NCBI RefSeq assembly: GCF_001015055.1 | Contig: NZ_BBWZ01000009.1 | Span: 1-64,000 of the forward strand | Reading direction: 5' to 3' | Length of the DNA stretch: 64,000 nt | From: Aneurinibacillus tyrosinisolvens | GTDB lineage: Bacteria > Bacillota > Bacilli > Aneurinibacillales > Aneurinibacillaceae | In this document: positions 45,469 through 54,587 of the stretch, piece after piece | Layout: each line of letters starts with the position of its first letter | Position numbering within the stretch: the stretch's first letter is position 1 | The notes under the pieces: model-generated | What the model saw: only the letters and a program-made list of their open reading frames with translations | Databases searched by the model: none | What the model was told of the DNA's origin: nothing | Translations under genes and position numbers: made by a program

Positions 45469-46344
45469 ATGCATACCGATTCGACTTCCTTTAAGAAACG
45501 TATTCAAGCATGTTATTCTTCCTTAACGAAAAGTCAGAAAAGGGTGGCAGAATACATACTTAAAACCTCCGAGAAAAGTGCAGTTGAGTCTGCTTCTGAA
45601 ATCGGGGAAAAAGTGGGGGTAAGCGAAACAACGGTCATTCGATTTTGCTATTCCATTGGATATGACGGGTTTACCGAATTTCAAAAAGAGTTGCAGCGCC
45701 AGTTAGTACGCTCAAAGAGCAGTTTAAATGAGTTTATTGGAAATAAGCGTGTGTTTGCTAAAGACCCTCACTTTTATGCGAAGGTGATGGAAAAAGACAG
45801 GCAAAATATTTCTGTATTGATGGACAAAATCGATGAAAACCTGCTGGACGAGACGATTACCTGTTTACAGGCCGCGTCAAACGTTTTAATTGTAGGGCGG
45901 CATGCCTCTTTTCCTGCAGCTCTTTGGTTTGGATTTACCTTGAACTTGTTACGGGGAAAGACAAAAGTTTATCGCACTGATACAGATAGTGTTTTTTCAC
46001 TATCGGCAGAACTTGATGAAAGCTGGACGGTACTGGTGTTGTCGTTTCACCGGTACGCAAAAGAAAGTTTGCAAATCGCCCAGGCTGCCAAGGAACGGGG
46101 GGCCAAAGTTATTGCAATTACGGATTCATTCCTTGCCCCGATTTCTGCGCATGCTCATGTGCTTATTCCACTGGAAATTGAGCAGACCTCTACAATTGAC
46201 CTTGCCGCGCCATTATTTTCTGTGTTGAATAGTGTACTGGCTGGATACTCTTTAAAGAACTTGGAACAAGTAGAAGAGCGCATGAAGTCCTATGATTTAA
46301 CCAATGAAATGGTCCCCTTTTTCAAACAAGAGAAAGATGAGTAA
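45469..46344 (+). CDS. RpiR/MurR-family transcriptional regulator
   Basis: A 291-residue regulator with an N-terminal HTH_6 domain (SLTKSQKRVAEYILK, VGVSETTVIRFCYSIGYDGF) and a C-terminal SIS sugar-phosphate-type domain (about 125-265, with NVLIVGRHASF and GAKVIAITDS). RpiR proteins usually bind phosphosugars, but some control amino-acid or amide catabolism. The start is the ATG at 45469 after TTGGAGGG; a TTG at 45454 would overlap that site. It lies 17 bases before the M20 peptidase gene and probably heads the racemase operon. Confidence 0.88.
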   Translation: MHTDSTSFKKRIQACYSSLTKSQKRVAEYILKTSEKSAVESASEIGEKVGVSETTVIRFCYSIGYDGFTEFQKELQRQLVRSKSSLNEFIGNKRVFAKDPHFYAKVMEKDRQNISVLMDKIDENLLDETITCLQAASNVLIVGRHASFPAALWFGFTLNLLRGKTKVYRTDTDSVFSLSAELDESWTVLVLSFHRYAKESLQIAQAAKERGAKVIAITDSFLAPISAHAHVLIPLEIEQTSTIDLAAPLFSVLNSVLAGYSLKNLEQVEERMKSYDLTNEMVPFFKQEKDE

Positions 46345-46361
46345 GGAGGGAAGGGAAGGGA

Positions 46362-47504
46362 ATGAAAGAAATCATTACGGAGATTCAAGACGAAATTTTT
46401 GGCATCTTTGATTATTTACACCAAAACCCAGAAATTAGTTGGGAAGAATTTTCAACAACAGCCTTTATCGGTGAACAGCTACAACAAGAGGGATATCGGG
46501 TTCAAACGTTCGATGATTGCACCGGAGTCATCGGGGAAATCGGAGACGGTGGTTTCACGGTCGGATTGCGGGCGGATCTCGATGCTTTATGGCAGGAAGT
46601 CAGCGGGCAATGGAAGGCGAATCACTCCTGTGGGCATGATGCCCATATGACCATGGCTCTTGGTGTTGTTAAGGTATTAAACCGATTAGGCTACAAGCCC
46701 CCTGGAAAACTAAAAGTGATTTTTCAACCGGCCGAGGAAAAAGGGACAGGCGCATTGAAAATGCTGGAAAAAGGGGTTGTGGATGATGTGGACTTTTTAT
46801 ACGGGGTCCATTTACGGCCGATTCAGGAACTGACAAGTGGTTTAGCTGCGCCTGCGATCGTACATGGTGCAGCGCAATTTTTACAAGGAGAAATCCGGGG
46901 AGTATCCGCCCATGCAGCCCGGCCACATTTAGGGGTGAATGTGATTGAAGTTGGAGGCACCTTGGTTCAAGAGTTAAGTAAAATACATACAGATCCGCAA
47001 GCACCTTCTTCGGTTAAAATGACCAAATTTATCGCAGGTGATAAGAGCGGCAACATTATCCCCGACCATGCCGAGTTTATGCTCGATGTAAGAGCGCAAA
47101 CAAATGAAGTGATGGATGTCCTCTTGGAGAAAATTGAAAAGATTGCCCAAGGATTATCGATAATCTACGGGGCAGGGATTCAGATTCGGCCGGGGGTTCG
47201 TGTTGCTGCAGCGCAAGTGAATGAAGAGGCCAAACAATTGTTGGAACAATCTATCGTGTCGGTTCTTGGGAAAGAAAAATGTGCCCCTCCGGTTGTCACA
47301 TCAGGCGGTGAAGATTTTCATTTTTATACCTTGATGAAACCTGAACTTAAAGCAACCATGTTAGGTTTGGGTTGTAATTTACAGCCGGGTTTGCATCATC
47401 CCCTCATGTCCTTTGATAGAAGAGACCTTTTATCTGGTATCGAAATTCTAGCGACGACGGTGATAGAAACATTTAATAAGGATAAGAGAGTGAACAAAAA
47501 ATGA
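46362..47504 (+). CDS. M20-family N-acyl-amino-acid deacylase
   Basis: A 380-residue metallo-amidohydrolase of the hippurate hydrolase/N-acyl-L-amino-acid amidohydrolase branch. Metal motifs are CGHDAHM near residue 92 and PAEEKGTGA near residue 126. HGAAQF and SGGEDFHFY come later, with the dimerisation domain between. In this operon the likely reaction is removal of the succinyl or acyl group from N-acyl-L-amino acids made by the racemase. The stop overlaps the acyltransferase start by four bases (ATGA). GGAAGGGAA precedes the ATG. Confidence 0.88.
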   Translation: MKEIITEIQDEIFGIFDYLHQNPEISWEEFSTTAFIGEQLQQEGYRVQTFDDCTGVIGEIGDGGFTVGLRADLDALWQEVSGQWKANHSCGHDAHMTMALGVVKVLNRLGYKPPGKLKVIFQPAEEKGTGALKMLEKGVVDDVDFLYGVHLRPIQELTSGLAAPAIVHGAAQFLQGEIRGVSAHAARPHLGVNVIEVGGTLVQELSKIHTDPQAPSSVKMTKFIAGDKSGNIIPDHAEFMLDVRAQTNEVMDVLLEKIEKIAQGLSIIYGAGIQIRPGVRVAAAQVNEEAKQLLEQSIVSVLGKEKCAPPVVTSGGEDFHFYTLMKPELKATMLGLGCNLQPGLHHPLMSFDRRDLLSGIEILATTVIETFNKDKRVNKK

Positions 47505-48361
47505 GCATGATATTAAAAAAACTAGAAACATTTGCTGAGCTAGAGAAGATTTCTTATCTGGAACGTAAAGTCTGGGGAATGGACCCGATTCCTACGCATC
47601 AGACATTAACGGCGGTCAAAAATGGGGGAGTAGCCATCGGGGCGTTTGCTGGAGAACAAATCGTGGGGTTCCTCTACAGCTTTGCCGGTTACTCGAAAGG
47701 AGAAACGTATCTTTGTTCCCATATGATGGGGATTGATCCAGATTATCAGAACCAGGGAATTGGCTACCTCTTGAAAATGAAGCAAGCACAAGAAGCGGAA
47801 AAATTGGGCTATCAGAAGATTCGATGGACGTATGATCCGCTTGAGAGTCGGAATGGATATTTAAACATCGTAAAATTGGGTGCCATTTGCTCTGATTATA
47901 TTGAGAATTGTTATGGTGAAATGTCCGACGGGTTAAATAATGGCTTACCTTCCGATCGGTTTAATGTGGAATGGTTGATGACCAGCCCTTATCAAGAGCA
48001 AAGGAAGCGTTTATTCACAAAGCTTTCGGTTCAAAAACAGGGAGTGTTACTGGATTGGGAACTGCGAGAAGATGGATTACCGCAAGCGGCAAGAAAAAAC
48101 ATCAATTGGGCTGCTCTCTCCAACGCATCCTTTTTGTATGTTCCTGTTCCTACAGAATTCCAATTCATCAAACAACAAGATATGGGATTGGCCATTGATT
48201 GGCGATTGAAAACAAGGGAGGCCTTTACGGAGGCATTCAATCATCACTGGGCTGTGGCTCATATTATCCGTAGTAAAGAACGTCCCATCCAGCATTATGT
48301 TCTAGTAAAAAGACAAAGCCTAGCGTTGTCTAATTTAAAAAAAGAAGGAGAGTTCATATGA
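47501..48361 (+). CDS. GNAT-family acyltransferase, probable amino-acid N-succinyltransferase
   Basis: A 286-residue protein. An N-terminal GNAT domain (about 1-150) has the acyl-CoA-binding loop [12 protein letters not shown] after the strand [11 protein letters not shown]-terminal extension of about 130 residues is unlike simple acetyltransferases. Start and stop overlap the flanking genes by four bases, so all three are translationally coupled. In the N-succinylamino-acid racemase pathway a GNAT enzyme succinylates D-amino acids from succinyl-CoA. That assignment is from context. Confidence 0.82.
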   Translation: MSMILKKLETFAELEKISYLERKVWGMDPIPTHQTLTAVKNGGVAIGAFAGEQIVGFLYSFAGYSKGETYLCSHMMGIDPDYQNQGIGYLLKMKQAQEAEKLGYQKIRWTYDPLESRNGYLNIVKLGAICSDYIENCYGEMSDGLNNGLPSDRFNVEWLMTSPYQEQRKRLFTKLSVQKQGVLLDWELREDGLPQAARKNINWAALSNASFLYVPVPTEFQFIKQQDMGLAIDWRLKTREAFTEAFNHHWAVAHIIRSKERPIQHYVLVKRQSLALSNLKKEGEFI

Positions 48362-49467
48362 AACTGGAACGCATCACCTTGCGGCACTTACAAATGGAAT
48401 TAAAGGCACCTTTTACAACAAGCTTCGGTACTTTCAAGATGAAAGACTTTATCTTGGTTGAAGCTGTGGATGCGGATGGAGCAGTGGGATGGGGGGAATC
48501 TGTTGCTTTCCATGCACCCTGGTATAACGAAGAAACGCTAAAAACAAATTGGCATATGTTAGAAGATTACTTGATTCCGCTCGCATTCAAAGAGACGATT
48601 GTGCACCCCGATGAAATCAGTGCTAGATTTGCTTTTATCCGAAAAAACAATATGGCAAAGTCAGCGCTTGAAGGAGCCGTCTGGGATCTCTATGCAAAAA
48701 AGAACAAACAACCGTTAAGTAAAGCCCTCGGTGGAAAGAAAAATGAAATTGAAGTGGGAATCAGTATCGGGATTCAGGAATCTGTGGGAGACTTGTTGAA
48801 ATTAATCGATAACTATGTTTCCGAAGGATACCGCCGGATGAAAGTGAAAATTAAGCCGGGTTGGGATGTCGAGGTGATGCGAGACGTACGCAGACATTTT
48901 CCTGACATTGCCTTGATGGCGGATGCAAACTCTGCTTATACATTAGCGGATATTGATCGATTGAAGGCGTTAGACGAATTTAATCTCACCATGATCGAAC
49001 AGCCGCTTACACCGGATGATATTGTGGATCATGCAAAATTACAAGCTGAATTAACAACACCGATTTGTCTTGATGAAAGTATTCATTCTTATGATGATGC
49101 GAGAAAAGCCATCGACTTAGGTAGCTGCAAAATTATTAACATTAAAATCGGACGCGTGGGTGGGCTGACCGAGTCTAAAAAAATCCACGATCTTTGCAAA
49201 GAAAACAACATTCCTGTTTGGTGTGGCGGCATGCTTGAATCCGGTGTAGGAAGAGCCCATAATATCGCGATTACTACATTAGAGAACTTTACCATGCCAG
49301 GTGATACCGCAGCTTCGTCACGCTATTGGGAACGGGATATCATTGAACCGGAAGTGACAGTACATAACGGTCTGATTACAGTTCCACAGCATAGCGGCAT
49401 TGGCTATGAAGTTAATCGAAAACAAGTGGAAGAGTATACGGTTTCTTCTAAAACATACCGTCCATAA
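48358..49467 (+). CDS. Enolase-superfamily N-succinylamino-acid racemase (MenC-like)
   Basis: A 369-residue enzyme of the o-succinylbenzoate synthase/N-succinylamino-acid racemase family. All catalytic positions are present: Lys162-Val-Lys164, metal ligands Asp189, Glu214 and Asp239, and Lys263 on the other face. These numbers nearly coincide with Amycolatopsis N-acylamino-acid racemase (Lys163, Asp189, Glu214, Asp239, Lys263). No men genes surround it, while a deacylase and an acyltransferase do, so racemisation of N-succinylamino acids is favoured over menaquinone synthesis. Some family members do both. AGAAGGAGAG precedes the ATG. Confidence 0.88.
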   Translation: MKLERITLRHLQMELKAPFTTSFGTFKMKDFILVEAVDADGAVGWGESVAFHAPWYNEETLKTNWHMLEDYLIPLAFKETIVHPDEISARFAFIRKNNMAKSALEGAVWDLYAKKNKQPLSKALGGKKNEIEVGISIGIQESVGDLLKLIDNYVSEGYRRMKVKIKPGWDVEVMRDVRRHFPDIALMADANSAYTLADIDRLKALDEFNLTMIEQPLTPDDIVDHAKLQAELTTPICLDESIHSYDDARKAIDLGSCKIINIKIGRVGGLTESKKIHDLCKENNIPVWCGGMLESGVGRAHNIAITTLENFTMPGDTAASSRYWERDIIEPEVTVHNGLITVPQHSGIGYEVNRKQVEEYTVSSKTYRP

Positions 49468-49535
49468 GAAGGGCTTGCCTTCTTCTATCTGTTGTTATCT
49501 GAATCTTATATAAAATATAACAAGGGGAGTCAGTT

Positions 49536-50615
49536 ATGAAAGAAAGTTTAAAAATTGCAGGCGCTTTTATCGGTCTAATTATTGGGGCAGGTTTTGCTTC
49601 GGGGCAGGAAATTCTTCAGTTTTTCACTTCATTTGGTGTGATCGGAATTATCGGCGGATTACTTGCAACCATTTTGTTTGCCTTTCTCGGAATGCAGATT
49701 GCTTATCTGGGGAGTTCGATGTCTGTTACTTCACATAAGGATGTCGTTTACAAGATTTGTGGTCGATATTTAGGTGTACTGGTTGACATCGTAACTACCT
49801 TTTTCTTATTTGGTGTCGCATCGGTTATGCTGGCTGGAAGTGGAGCCGTATTTGAACAACAATTTGGAATCCCTTCTTTTTTAGGAAGTATTATTATGCT
49901 TCTTCTGACGCTAGGGACCGTTTTGCTTAACCTTGATCGCATTATTGTGCTCATGGGACTCGCGACGCCCTTTATGTTTGGAATTGTGATTTTAATTGCG
50001 GTTTTTGCACTTTTTAAAAATGGAATTGATTTTACTCATATTACGTCCATCCCAGCTAAACAAGCAGCGCCAAATTGGTGGATGGGTGGTTTGCTCTACG
50101 TTTCGTACAATATTGCTGCAGGTGCTTCTATGCTAATGGCGATGAGTGGTTCTGTACACAACCAAAAGGACGCTGCAAGAGGGGGGATGTTAGGTGGACT
50201 CGGGCTTGGTATTCTCATTCTTATTATTCACTTTACAATGTTAACATCATTTAACCATCTTTCAGAATCGGAAATGCCGATTCTGACAATTGCTAGCTCA
50301 ATTTCCCCTTGGTTTTCCGTCTTGATGGCCGTCATCTTACTTGTTATGATTTATAACACTTCTGTGGGGATGCTCTATGCCTTTTCGGCAAGAATCATCA
50401 ACCCTGATAAAGGAAGAGCATTTAAAATTGGGACAGTACTTTTTGGGTTACTTGCTTACGCTGTTAGTTTTCTTGGTTTTTCTTCCCTCGTCGGAACGGT
50501 CTATCCTGTTATGGGTTACCTCGGCTTTATTCTTATGATAGCAGTTGTTATTTTCTGGTTCCGTAATCGTAATAACGCCAATCAAAAATCTGAAGAGACT
50601 GTACTGATGAAGTAA
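49536..50615 (+). CDS. YkvI-like membrane transporter
   Basis: A 359-residue integral membrane protein with about ten predicted helices. The first helix carries GAFIGLIIGAGFASGQEILQ, the glycine-rich opening typical of LeuT/APC-fold carriers and of the YkvI family. Substrate unknown. It lies 68 bases after the racemase gene on the same strand, so uptake of a D-amino acid or peptide-derived compound is suggested by context only. AAGGGGAG precedes the ATG. Confidence 0.75.
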   Translation: MKESLKIAGAFIGLIIGAGFASGQEILQFFTSFGVIGIIGGLLATILFAFLGMQIAYLGSSMSVTSHKDVVYKICGRYLGVLVDIVTTFFLFGVASVMLAGSGAVFEQQFGIPSFLGSIIMLLLTLGTVLLNLDRIIVLMGLATPFMFGIVILIAVFALFKNGIDFTHITSIPAKQAAPNWWMGGLLYVSYNIAAGASMLMAMSGSVHNQKDAARGGMLGGLGLGILILIIHFTMLTSFNHLSESEMPILTIASSISPWFSVLMAVILLVMIYNTSVGMLYAFSARIINPDKGRAFKIGTVLFGLLAYAVSFLGFSSLVGTVYPVMGYLGFILMIAVVIFWFRNRNNANQKSEETVLMK

Positions 50616-50688
50616 AAGACTTAACGCCCCAATTACTTTGTGATTAATTCCATATTTTTTCAAGAGAAGGATAAAACGAACAATTTTT

Positions 50689-50724
50689 GGCCGACAGTGT
50701 TTTTGAAATTGTCGGCCGTATTTC
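50689..50724. terminator. Hairpin after the YkvI-like gene
   Basis: GGCCGACA (50689-50696) pairs perfectly with TGTCGGCC (50710-50717). The T-tract is short on the plus strand. The 50616-50991 gap holds this hairpin and no gene. Confidence 0.5.
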
Positions 50725-50991
50725 ATCTACACTTGACCCAATCTGTAAAAAGGTTGTAATAGACACTCTCTTGACATGAATACAGATAGAAAAAAGTAAC
50801 ATACTTTTGTCACTAAAGTCCACACCTTCTTATTGCTAGACATAAGGACAAATGGCTAGGAAGCGATTGGTTATTAAATCTAATTTTCATTACATAAAAT
50901 GCAGTTAAAATACAATAACATTGACGCTGCGTCATATTCCTTGATACGCTTACTTCAATCGACAACTTTTTGTAATGAAAAGGAGGGGCTT

Positions 50992-52277
50992 ATGTCTTCT
51001 TATTCCTTTCAACCGACCGCTGAGTATGCCAGGCAGCTCGATCAACTGGATAAACTCTTGCGATTTCGTAGTGAGTTCTATCTCAAGCCGGGGACCATTT
51101 ACATGGATGGTAACTCCCTGGGTCTTCTCTCCAGGAGAGCCGAGCGAACGCTCCTTGATTCTCTGGACGATTGGAGAGAATACGGCATTGACGGGTGGAC
51201 GCAGGGCCGTCACCCATGGTTTTACCTGTCGGAGAAATTAGGTGAAATGTGTGCGCCGTTAGTTGGGGCCGCTCCTGAAGAAGTTATTGTAACCGGTTCC
51301 ACGACGGTGAATTTGCATCAGCTTGTCGCTACCTTTTACCAGCCTGAAGGAAAACGGACGAAAATTCTAGCCGATGAACTGACGTTTCCTTCTGATATTT
51401 ATGCACTGCAAAGCTATCTTCGCACGCACGGATATCCCCCCGAAGAACATCTTGTTTGTGTGAAAAGCCGGGATGGAAGGTTTCTTGAAGAAGAGGATAT
51501 TATCGCCGCTATGGGGGACGGCATTGCCTCATCATTCTGCCGACGGTGCTGTACCGCAGTGGACAAATACTCGATATGAAGCGCCTGACAGCAGAAGCTC
51601 ATGCGCGCGGGATTCTCATTGGGTTTGACGGTTGTCATTCTGTAGGCTCGATTCCACATGCCTTTAGTGAGTGGGATGTAGACTTTGCTTACTGGTGCAA
51701 TTATAAGCATTTGAACGGGGGACCCGGTTGTGTCGGTGGCCTGTTTGTCAATCGAAAACACTTTGGCCGCCAGCCGGGCTTGGCCGGGTGGTTCAGTTCA
51801 AAGAAGGATAAACAGTTTGACATGGAGCATACATTAAGCCCCGCTGAAACGGCAAGAGCTTACCAAATTGGAACGCCTCATGTCTTGAGCCTGGCTCCTT
51901 TGCTCGGTTCTTTAGAAATGTTTACGGAGGCGGGCATTGAGAATATCCGCCAAAAATCCCTTCAATTGAATCGATATTTAATGGACCTGCTTGAATATGA
52001 ATTGTCCGGCTTTGGTTTTACTATTGGCACTCCGCTGGAAGATAAACGCCGCGGCGGCCATACGAGCTTAGAGCATAAGGACGCGGCGCGCATTTGCAAG
52101 GCGCTCAAAGAAAATCATGTCATTCCGGATTTCCGGGCACCGAATATTATTCGCCTGGCTCCGATTGCGCTTTACAACTCTTATACCGATGTGTGGAACA
52201 TTGTGGAGATCCTGAAGAAGATTATGGTGGAAAAAGAGTACGAGAAATTCGAAAACGAGCGGAATGTGGTCGCATAA
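50992..52277 (+). pseudogene. kynU: Kynureninase, interrupted by a single-base frameshift
   Basis: PLP-dependent enzyme cleaving kynurenine to anthranilate and alanine, or 3-hydroxykynurenine to 3-hydroxyanthranilate. Frame one (50992 to about 51530) carries [10 protein letters not shown], the PLP-phosphate block [11 protein letters not shown] and PSDIYALQ. Frame two (about 51530-52277) carries [25 protein letters not shown], the PLP-lysine block [12 protein letters not shown] and [12 protein letters not shown]. Adding one base near 51528-51531 (GCC-TCATCATT to GCC-CTC-ATC-ATT) restores a normal protein of about 428 residues. All other features look healthy, so recent mutation or a sequencing error is likely. 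AAAAGGAGG precedes the ATG. Confidence 0.85.
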
Positions 52278-52304
52278 GCACTGAACGAGAGGGAGGGGTT
52301 GGCA

Positions 52305-53162
52305 TTGTCTCACTCAAATAAAAACAATTCAGAAACAAGGCATGGACTGGAGAACAATATTCATACCGATTTTCAAAAGGAGATGACCTACGGTGACTAT
52401 CTCCATCTGGATAAAGTGCTGTCCAGCCAGCGGCGGTTATCCGGCCACCATGACGAGATGGTGTTTATTGTTATCCACCAGGTAAGTGAACTGTGGATGA
52501 AGCTTATCCTCCATGAATTGCATGCAGCCATCAGTAGTATTAGGAAGAACGATTTGGAGCCGGCCTTCAAAATGCTATCCCGTATCTCCAGGATCCAGCA
52601 GCAGCTCATTAAATCATGGGATGTTCTGTCCACCCTGACGCCTGCTGATTACATGCAATTCAGAGATAAACTGGGCCACTCATCAGGATTCCAATCGTAT
52701 CAGAACCGGCTCATTGAATTTGCCCTCGGTTACAAGAATGTCCAAGTGTTGTCTGTCTACGCACACCAGCCAGAATTACACCGGCAGTTGCAGCAGGCTC
52801 TCCACGAACCAAGCATCTATGATGCAGCCATTGCGGTGATGGCTGCACGGGGTCTGCCTGTTGATCAAGAGTGCCTGCAGCGGGACTGGTCGGAGAGTTA
52901 CACGCCCAATGCCAGCGTGGAGGCCGCCTGGTTAGAAGTATACCGGAACGTGAACCAGTACTGGGATTTGTACGAATTAGCGGAGAAGCTTGTGGACATT
53001 GCCAGCCAACAGCAGCAGTGGCGGTTTAACCATATGAATACTGTTGAACGGATTATTGGACATAAGCAGGGAACAGGGGGATCGTCCGGAGTGATGTATT
53101 TAAGACGTGCCCTTGAACACCGTTTTTTTTCCGAATTGTGGAGCTTGCGAACGGAGCTGTAA
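52305..53162 (+). CDS. kynA: Tryptophan 2,3-dioxygenase
   Basis: A 285-residue haem dioxygenase that opens the indole ring of tryptophan to N-formylkynurenine. Family blocks are [35 protein letters not shown] with the conserved active-site His, [14 protein letters not shown] (substrate-binding region) and [15 protein letters not shown] near the C-terminus. GGGAGG is eight bases from the TTG at 52305. Another TTG at 52299 abuts the site. It follows kynU by 27 bases and precedes kynB, a complete three-step route from tryptophan to anthranilate if kynU is functional. Confidence 0.95.
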   Translation: MSHSNKNNSETRHGLENNIHTDFQKEMTYGDYLHLDKVLSSQRRLSGHHDEMVFIVIHQVSELWMKLILHELHAAISSIRKNDLEPAFKMLSRISRIQQQLIKSWDVLSTLTPADYMQFRDKLGHSSGFQSYQNRLIEFALGYKNVQVLSVYAHQPELHRQLQQALHEPSIYDAAIAVMAARGLPVDQECLQRDWSESYTPNASVEAAWLEVYRNVNQYWDLYELAEKLVDIASQQQQWRFNHMNTVERIIGHKQGTGGSSGVMYLRRALEHRFFSELWSLRTEL

Positions 53163-53186
53163 TAAGAAAAAACGGAGGATGGTTGT

Positions 53187-53810
53187 ATGAAACAATGGAT
53201 TGATATCTCGCAGCGCCTTGACAGCAGCGTTCCGACCTGGCCGGGAGATACCCCGTTTTCTTATCGACTAGCCTGGACGAAGCAGGAGAGCGGCTCAGTT
53301 AATGTAGGGCAAATCACAATGAGCATCCACACGGGTACGCACATCGACGCTCCCTTTCATTTTGATAATGAAGGGAAGCGGGTCATCGATTTGGATCTTG
53401 ATTTGTATATCGGCCCGGCTCGTGTCATCTATTTGCCTGATACCGACAGGATTAGCGTCGAGGAATTAACTGATATAGATATAGAGGGAGTAAAGCGGCT
53501 CCTTATTCGTACAGGGGCATGGAAAGACATCAGCGTATTCCCGGAGAAAATTCCGTACGTGCATCCGGAAATTGCTTCCTACCTCGCAGCTCGCGGGGTT
53601 CGCCTGCTCGGCCTCGATCTGCCTTCAGTTGATCCGCTGGATAGTAAGGAATTGACTGCCCATCATGAACTCACCCGGAACGGGATTCACATCTTGGAGG
53701 GGCTTATGTTAGAGAGTGTACCGCCCGGAGATTATGAATTAGCTGCTCTTCCGCTGCCGCTTGTAGAGGCGGACGGCAGTCCGGTGCGGGCTGTGTTACG
53801 GAAGATGTAA
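53187..53810 (+). CDS. kynB: Kynurenine formamidase
   Basis: A 207-residue cyclase-family metal hydrolase that converts N-formylkynurenine to kynurenine and formate. The metal motif HTGTHIDAPFHF is intact near residue 50. GLDLPSVDPLD and HHELTRNGIHILEGL are the other family blocks. Length matches bacterial KynB (about 205-220). CGGAGGATGG precedes the ATG. It is the last gene of the kyn operon, followed by a terminator shared with a convergent microprotein gene. Confidence 0.93.
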   Translation: MKQWIDISQRLDSSVPTWPGDTPFSYRLAWTKQESGSVNVGQITMSIHTGTHIDAPFHFDNEGKRVIDLDLDLYIGPARVIYLPDTDRISVEELTDIDIEGVKRLLIRTGAWKDISVFPEKIPYVHPEIASYLAARGVRLLGLDLPSVDPLDSKELTAHHELTRNGIHILEGLMLESVPPGDYELAALPLPLVEADGSPVRAVLRKM

Positions 53811-53852
53811 TGCCAGATTTATCCACTTAGGAGAGTGTGAAACGTTAACAGG

Positions 53853-53885
53853 AAAAAGAGGGGAGGAGAACCCCCCTCTTTTTTT
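53853..53885. terminator. Bidirectional terminator after kynB
   Basis: A perfect 11-base-pair stem, AAAAAGAGGGG with CCCCTCTTTTT (53853-53863 with 53873-53883), flanked by A and T tracts that function in both directions. Confidence 0.85.
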
Positions 53886-53913
53886 GCGTGCGGTTACTCG
53901 CTTAATAAAAGGT

Positions 53914-53997
53914 TTAAATCAGTGTTGTGTTGTCTGCGCCGTTATTGTTGTTATTGTTGTTATTGTTTTGAGCGCCGTTGTTGTTTTGCTGAGTCAT
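53914..53997 (-). CDS. 27-residue asparagine-rich microprotein
   Basis: The frame encodes MTQQNNNGAQ, nine Asn in a row, then GADNTTLI. A good GGAGGT ribosome binding site stands nine bases upstream and the shared terminator follows at the correct side. Every sign of a translated gene is present despite the extreme composition. It could be an Asn-rich spore or coat-associated peptide, but no family is recognised. Confidence 0.5.
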   Translation of the reverse strand: MTQQNNNGAQNNNNNNNNNGADNTTLI

Positions 53998-54130
53998 TTT
54001 TGTAACCTCCCTAAAGTAAAAGTCAATTCGATTTAAGGATGCGCATAAATCGGCAATCTATGTGTATGGCGTTCACATTTATGTAACGATTTATCGTATT
54101 TCATGGCCTGTAAAAATGATTTATTGTAGT

Positions 54131-54136
54131 TATAAT
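54131..54136 (+). promoter_or_regulatory. -10 hexamer of the Spo0E-like gene
   Basis: A TATAAT lies 47 bases before the start. The -35 region is weak. The gap 53998-54182 holds nothing else. Confidence 0.45.
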
Positions 54137-54182
54137 GGTCTATATGGTACCAGCTTATAGTACAATAGGAGGCCGAATGGGT

Positions 54183-54353
54183 ATGAAAATAGACATGCGA
54201 ACAGAATTATTGCTTACAATTGAGGAATTGAAAAAAGTAATGACAGAGGCAGCTAAGGCGCATGGTTTCGATTTTCAACATCCGAAGGTTCTCCATTTCA
54301 GCCGGGAACTTGATCATTTAATTGTAAAGTTGATGAAATCGCAGCCCATATAA
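54183..54353 (+). CDS. Spo0E-like aspartyl-phosphate phosphatase
   Basis: A 56-residue two-helix protein. The signature SRELDHLI matches the SxELD motif with which Spo0E, YisI and YnzD dephosphorylate Spo0A-P and so delay sporulation. AGGAGG is nine bases from the ATG at 54183; an ATG at 54177 is too close. It is monocistronic with its own promoter and terminator. Confidence 0.85.
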   Translation: MKIDMRTELLLTIEELKKVMTEAAKAHGFDFQHPKVLHFSRELDHLIVKLMKSQPI

Positions 54354-54363
54354 AATGGAAGTG

Positions 54364-54400
54364 AAAGCCAGCCTGATGGGAAACCGGGCTGGCTTTTTTT
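54364..54400 (+). terminator. Terminator of the Spo0E-like gene
   Basis: A perfect ten-base-pair stem, AAAGCCAGCC with GGCTGGCTTT (54364-54373 with 54387-54396), followed by T residues. Confidence 0.85.
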
Positions 54401-54422
54401 CACTACGATATATAAGAATTTC

Positions 54423-54451
54423 TTGTGTATATCATGCATAGTATGTATATA
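54423..54451 (+). promoter_or_regulatory. Promoter of the NADH dehydrogenase gene
   Basis: TTGTGT and TATATA are 17 bases apart, a usable sigma-A promoter. It would give a leader of about 130 bases that contains the hairpin at 54508. Confidence 0.5.
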
Positions 54452-54507
54452 GACATCTAATTATTTTCCGGGCGCAATTCCACTAAGGAAGCTGAAGAGA
54501 TAGTGCA

Positions 54508-54534
54508 GCCGAGATGAAATATCTCGGTTTTTTC
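54508..54534 (+). terminator. Terminator inside the ndh leader (possible attenuator)
   Basis: CCGAGAT pairs with ATCTCGG (about 54509-54527), followed by six T. It lies between the predicted promoter and the ndh start. A competing pairing, CACTA (54481) with TAGTG (54501), lies just upstream. This arrangement suggests premature termination as a control point. Confidence 0.55.
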
Positions 54535-54587
54535 ATTACTAGGTGATTGGGAGAGACAAGGGATTCCTTTGTAAAGGTGGAACACAT

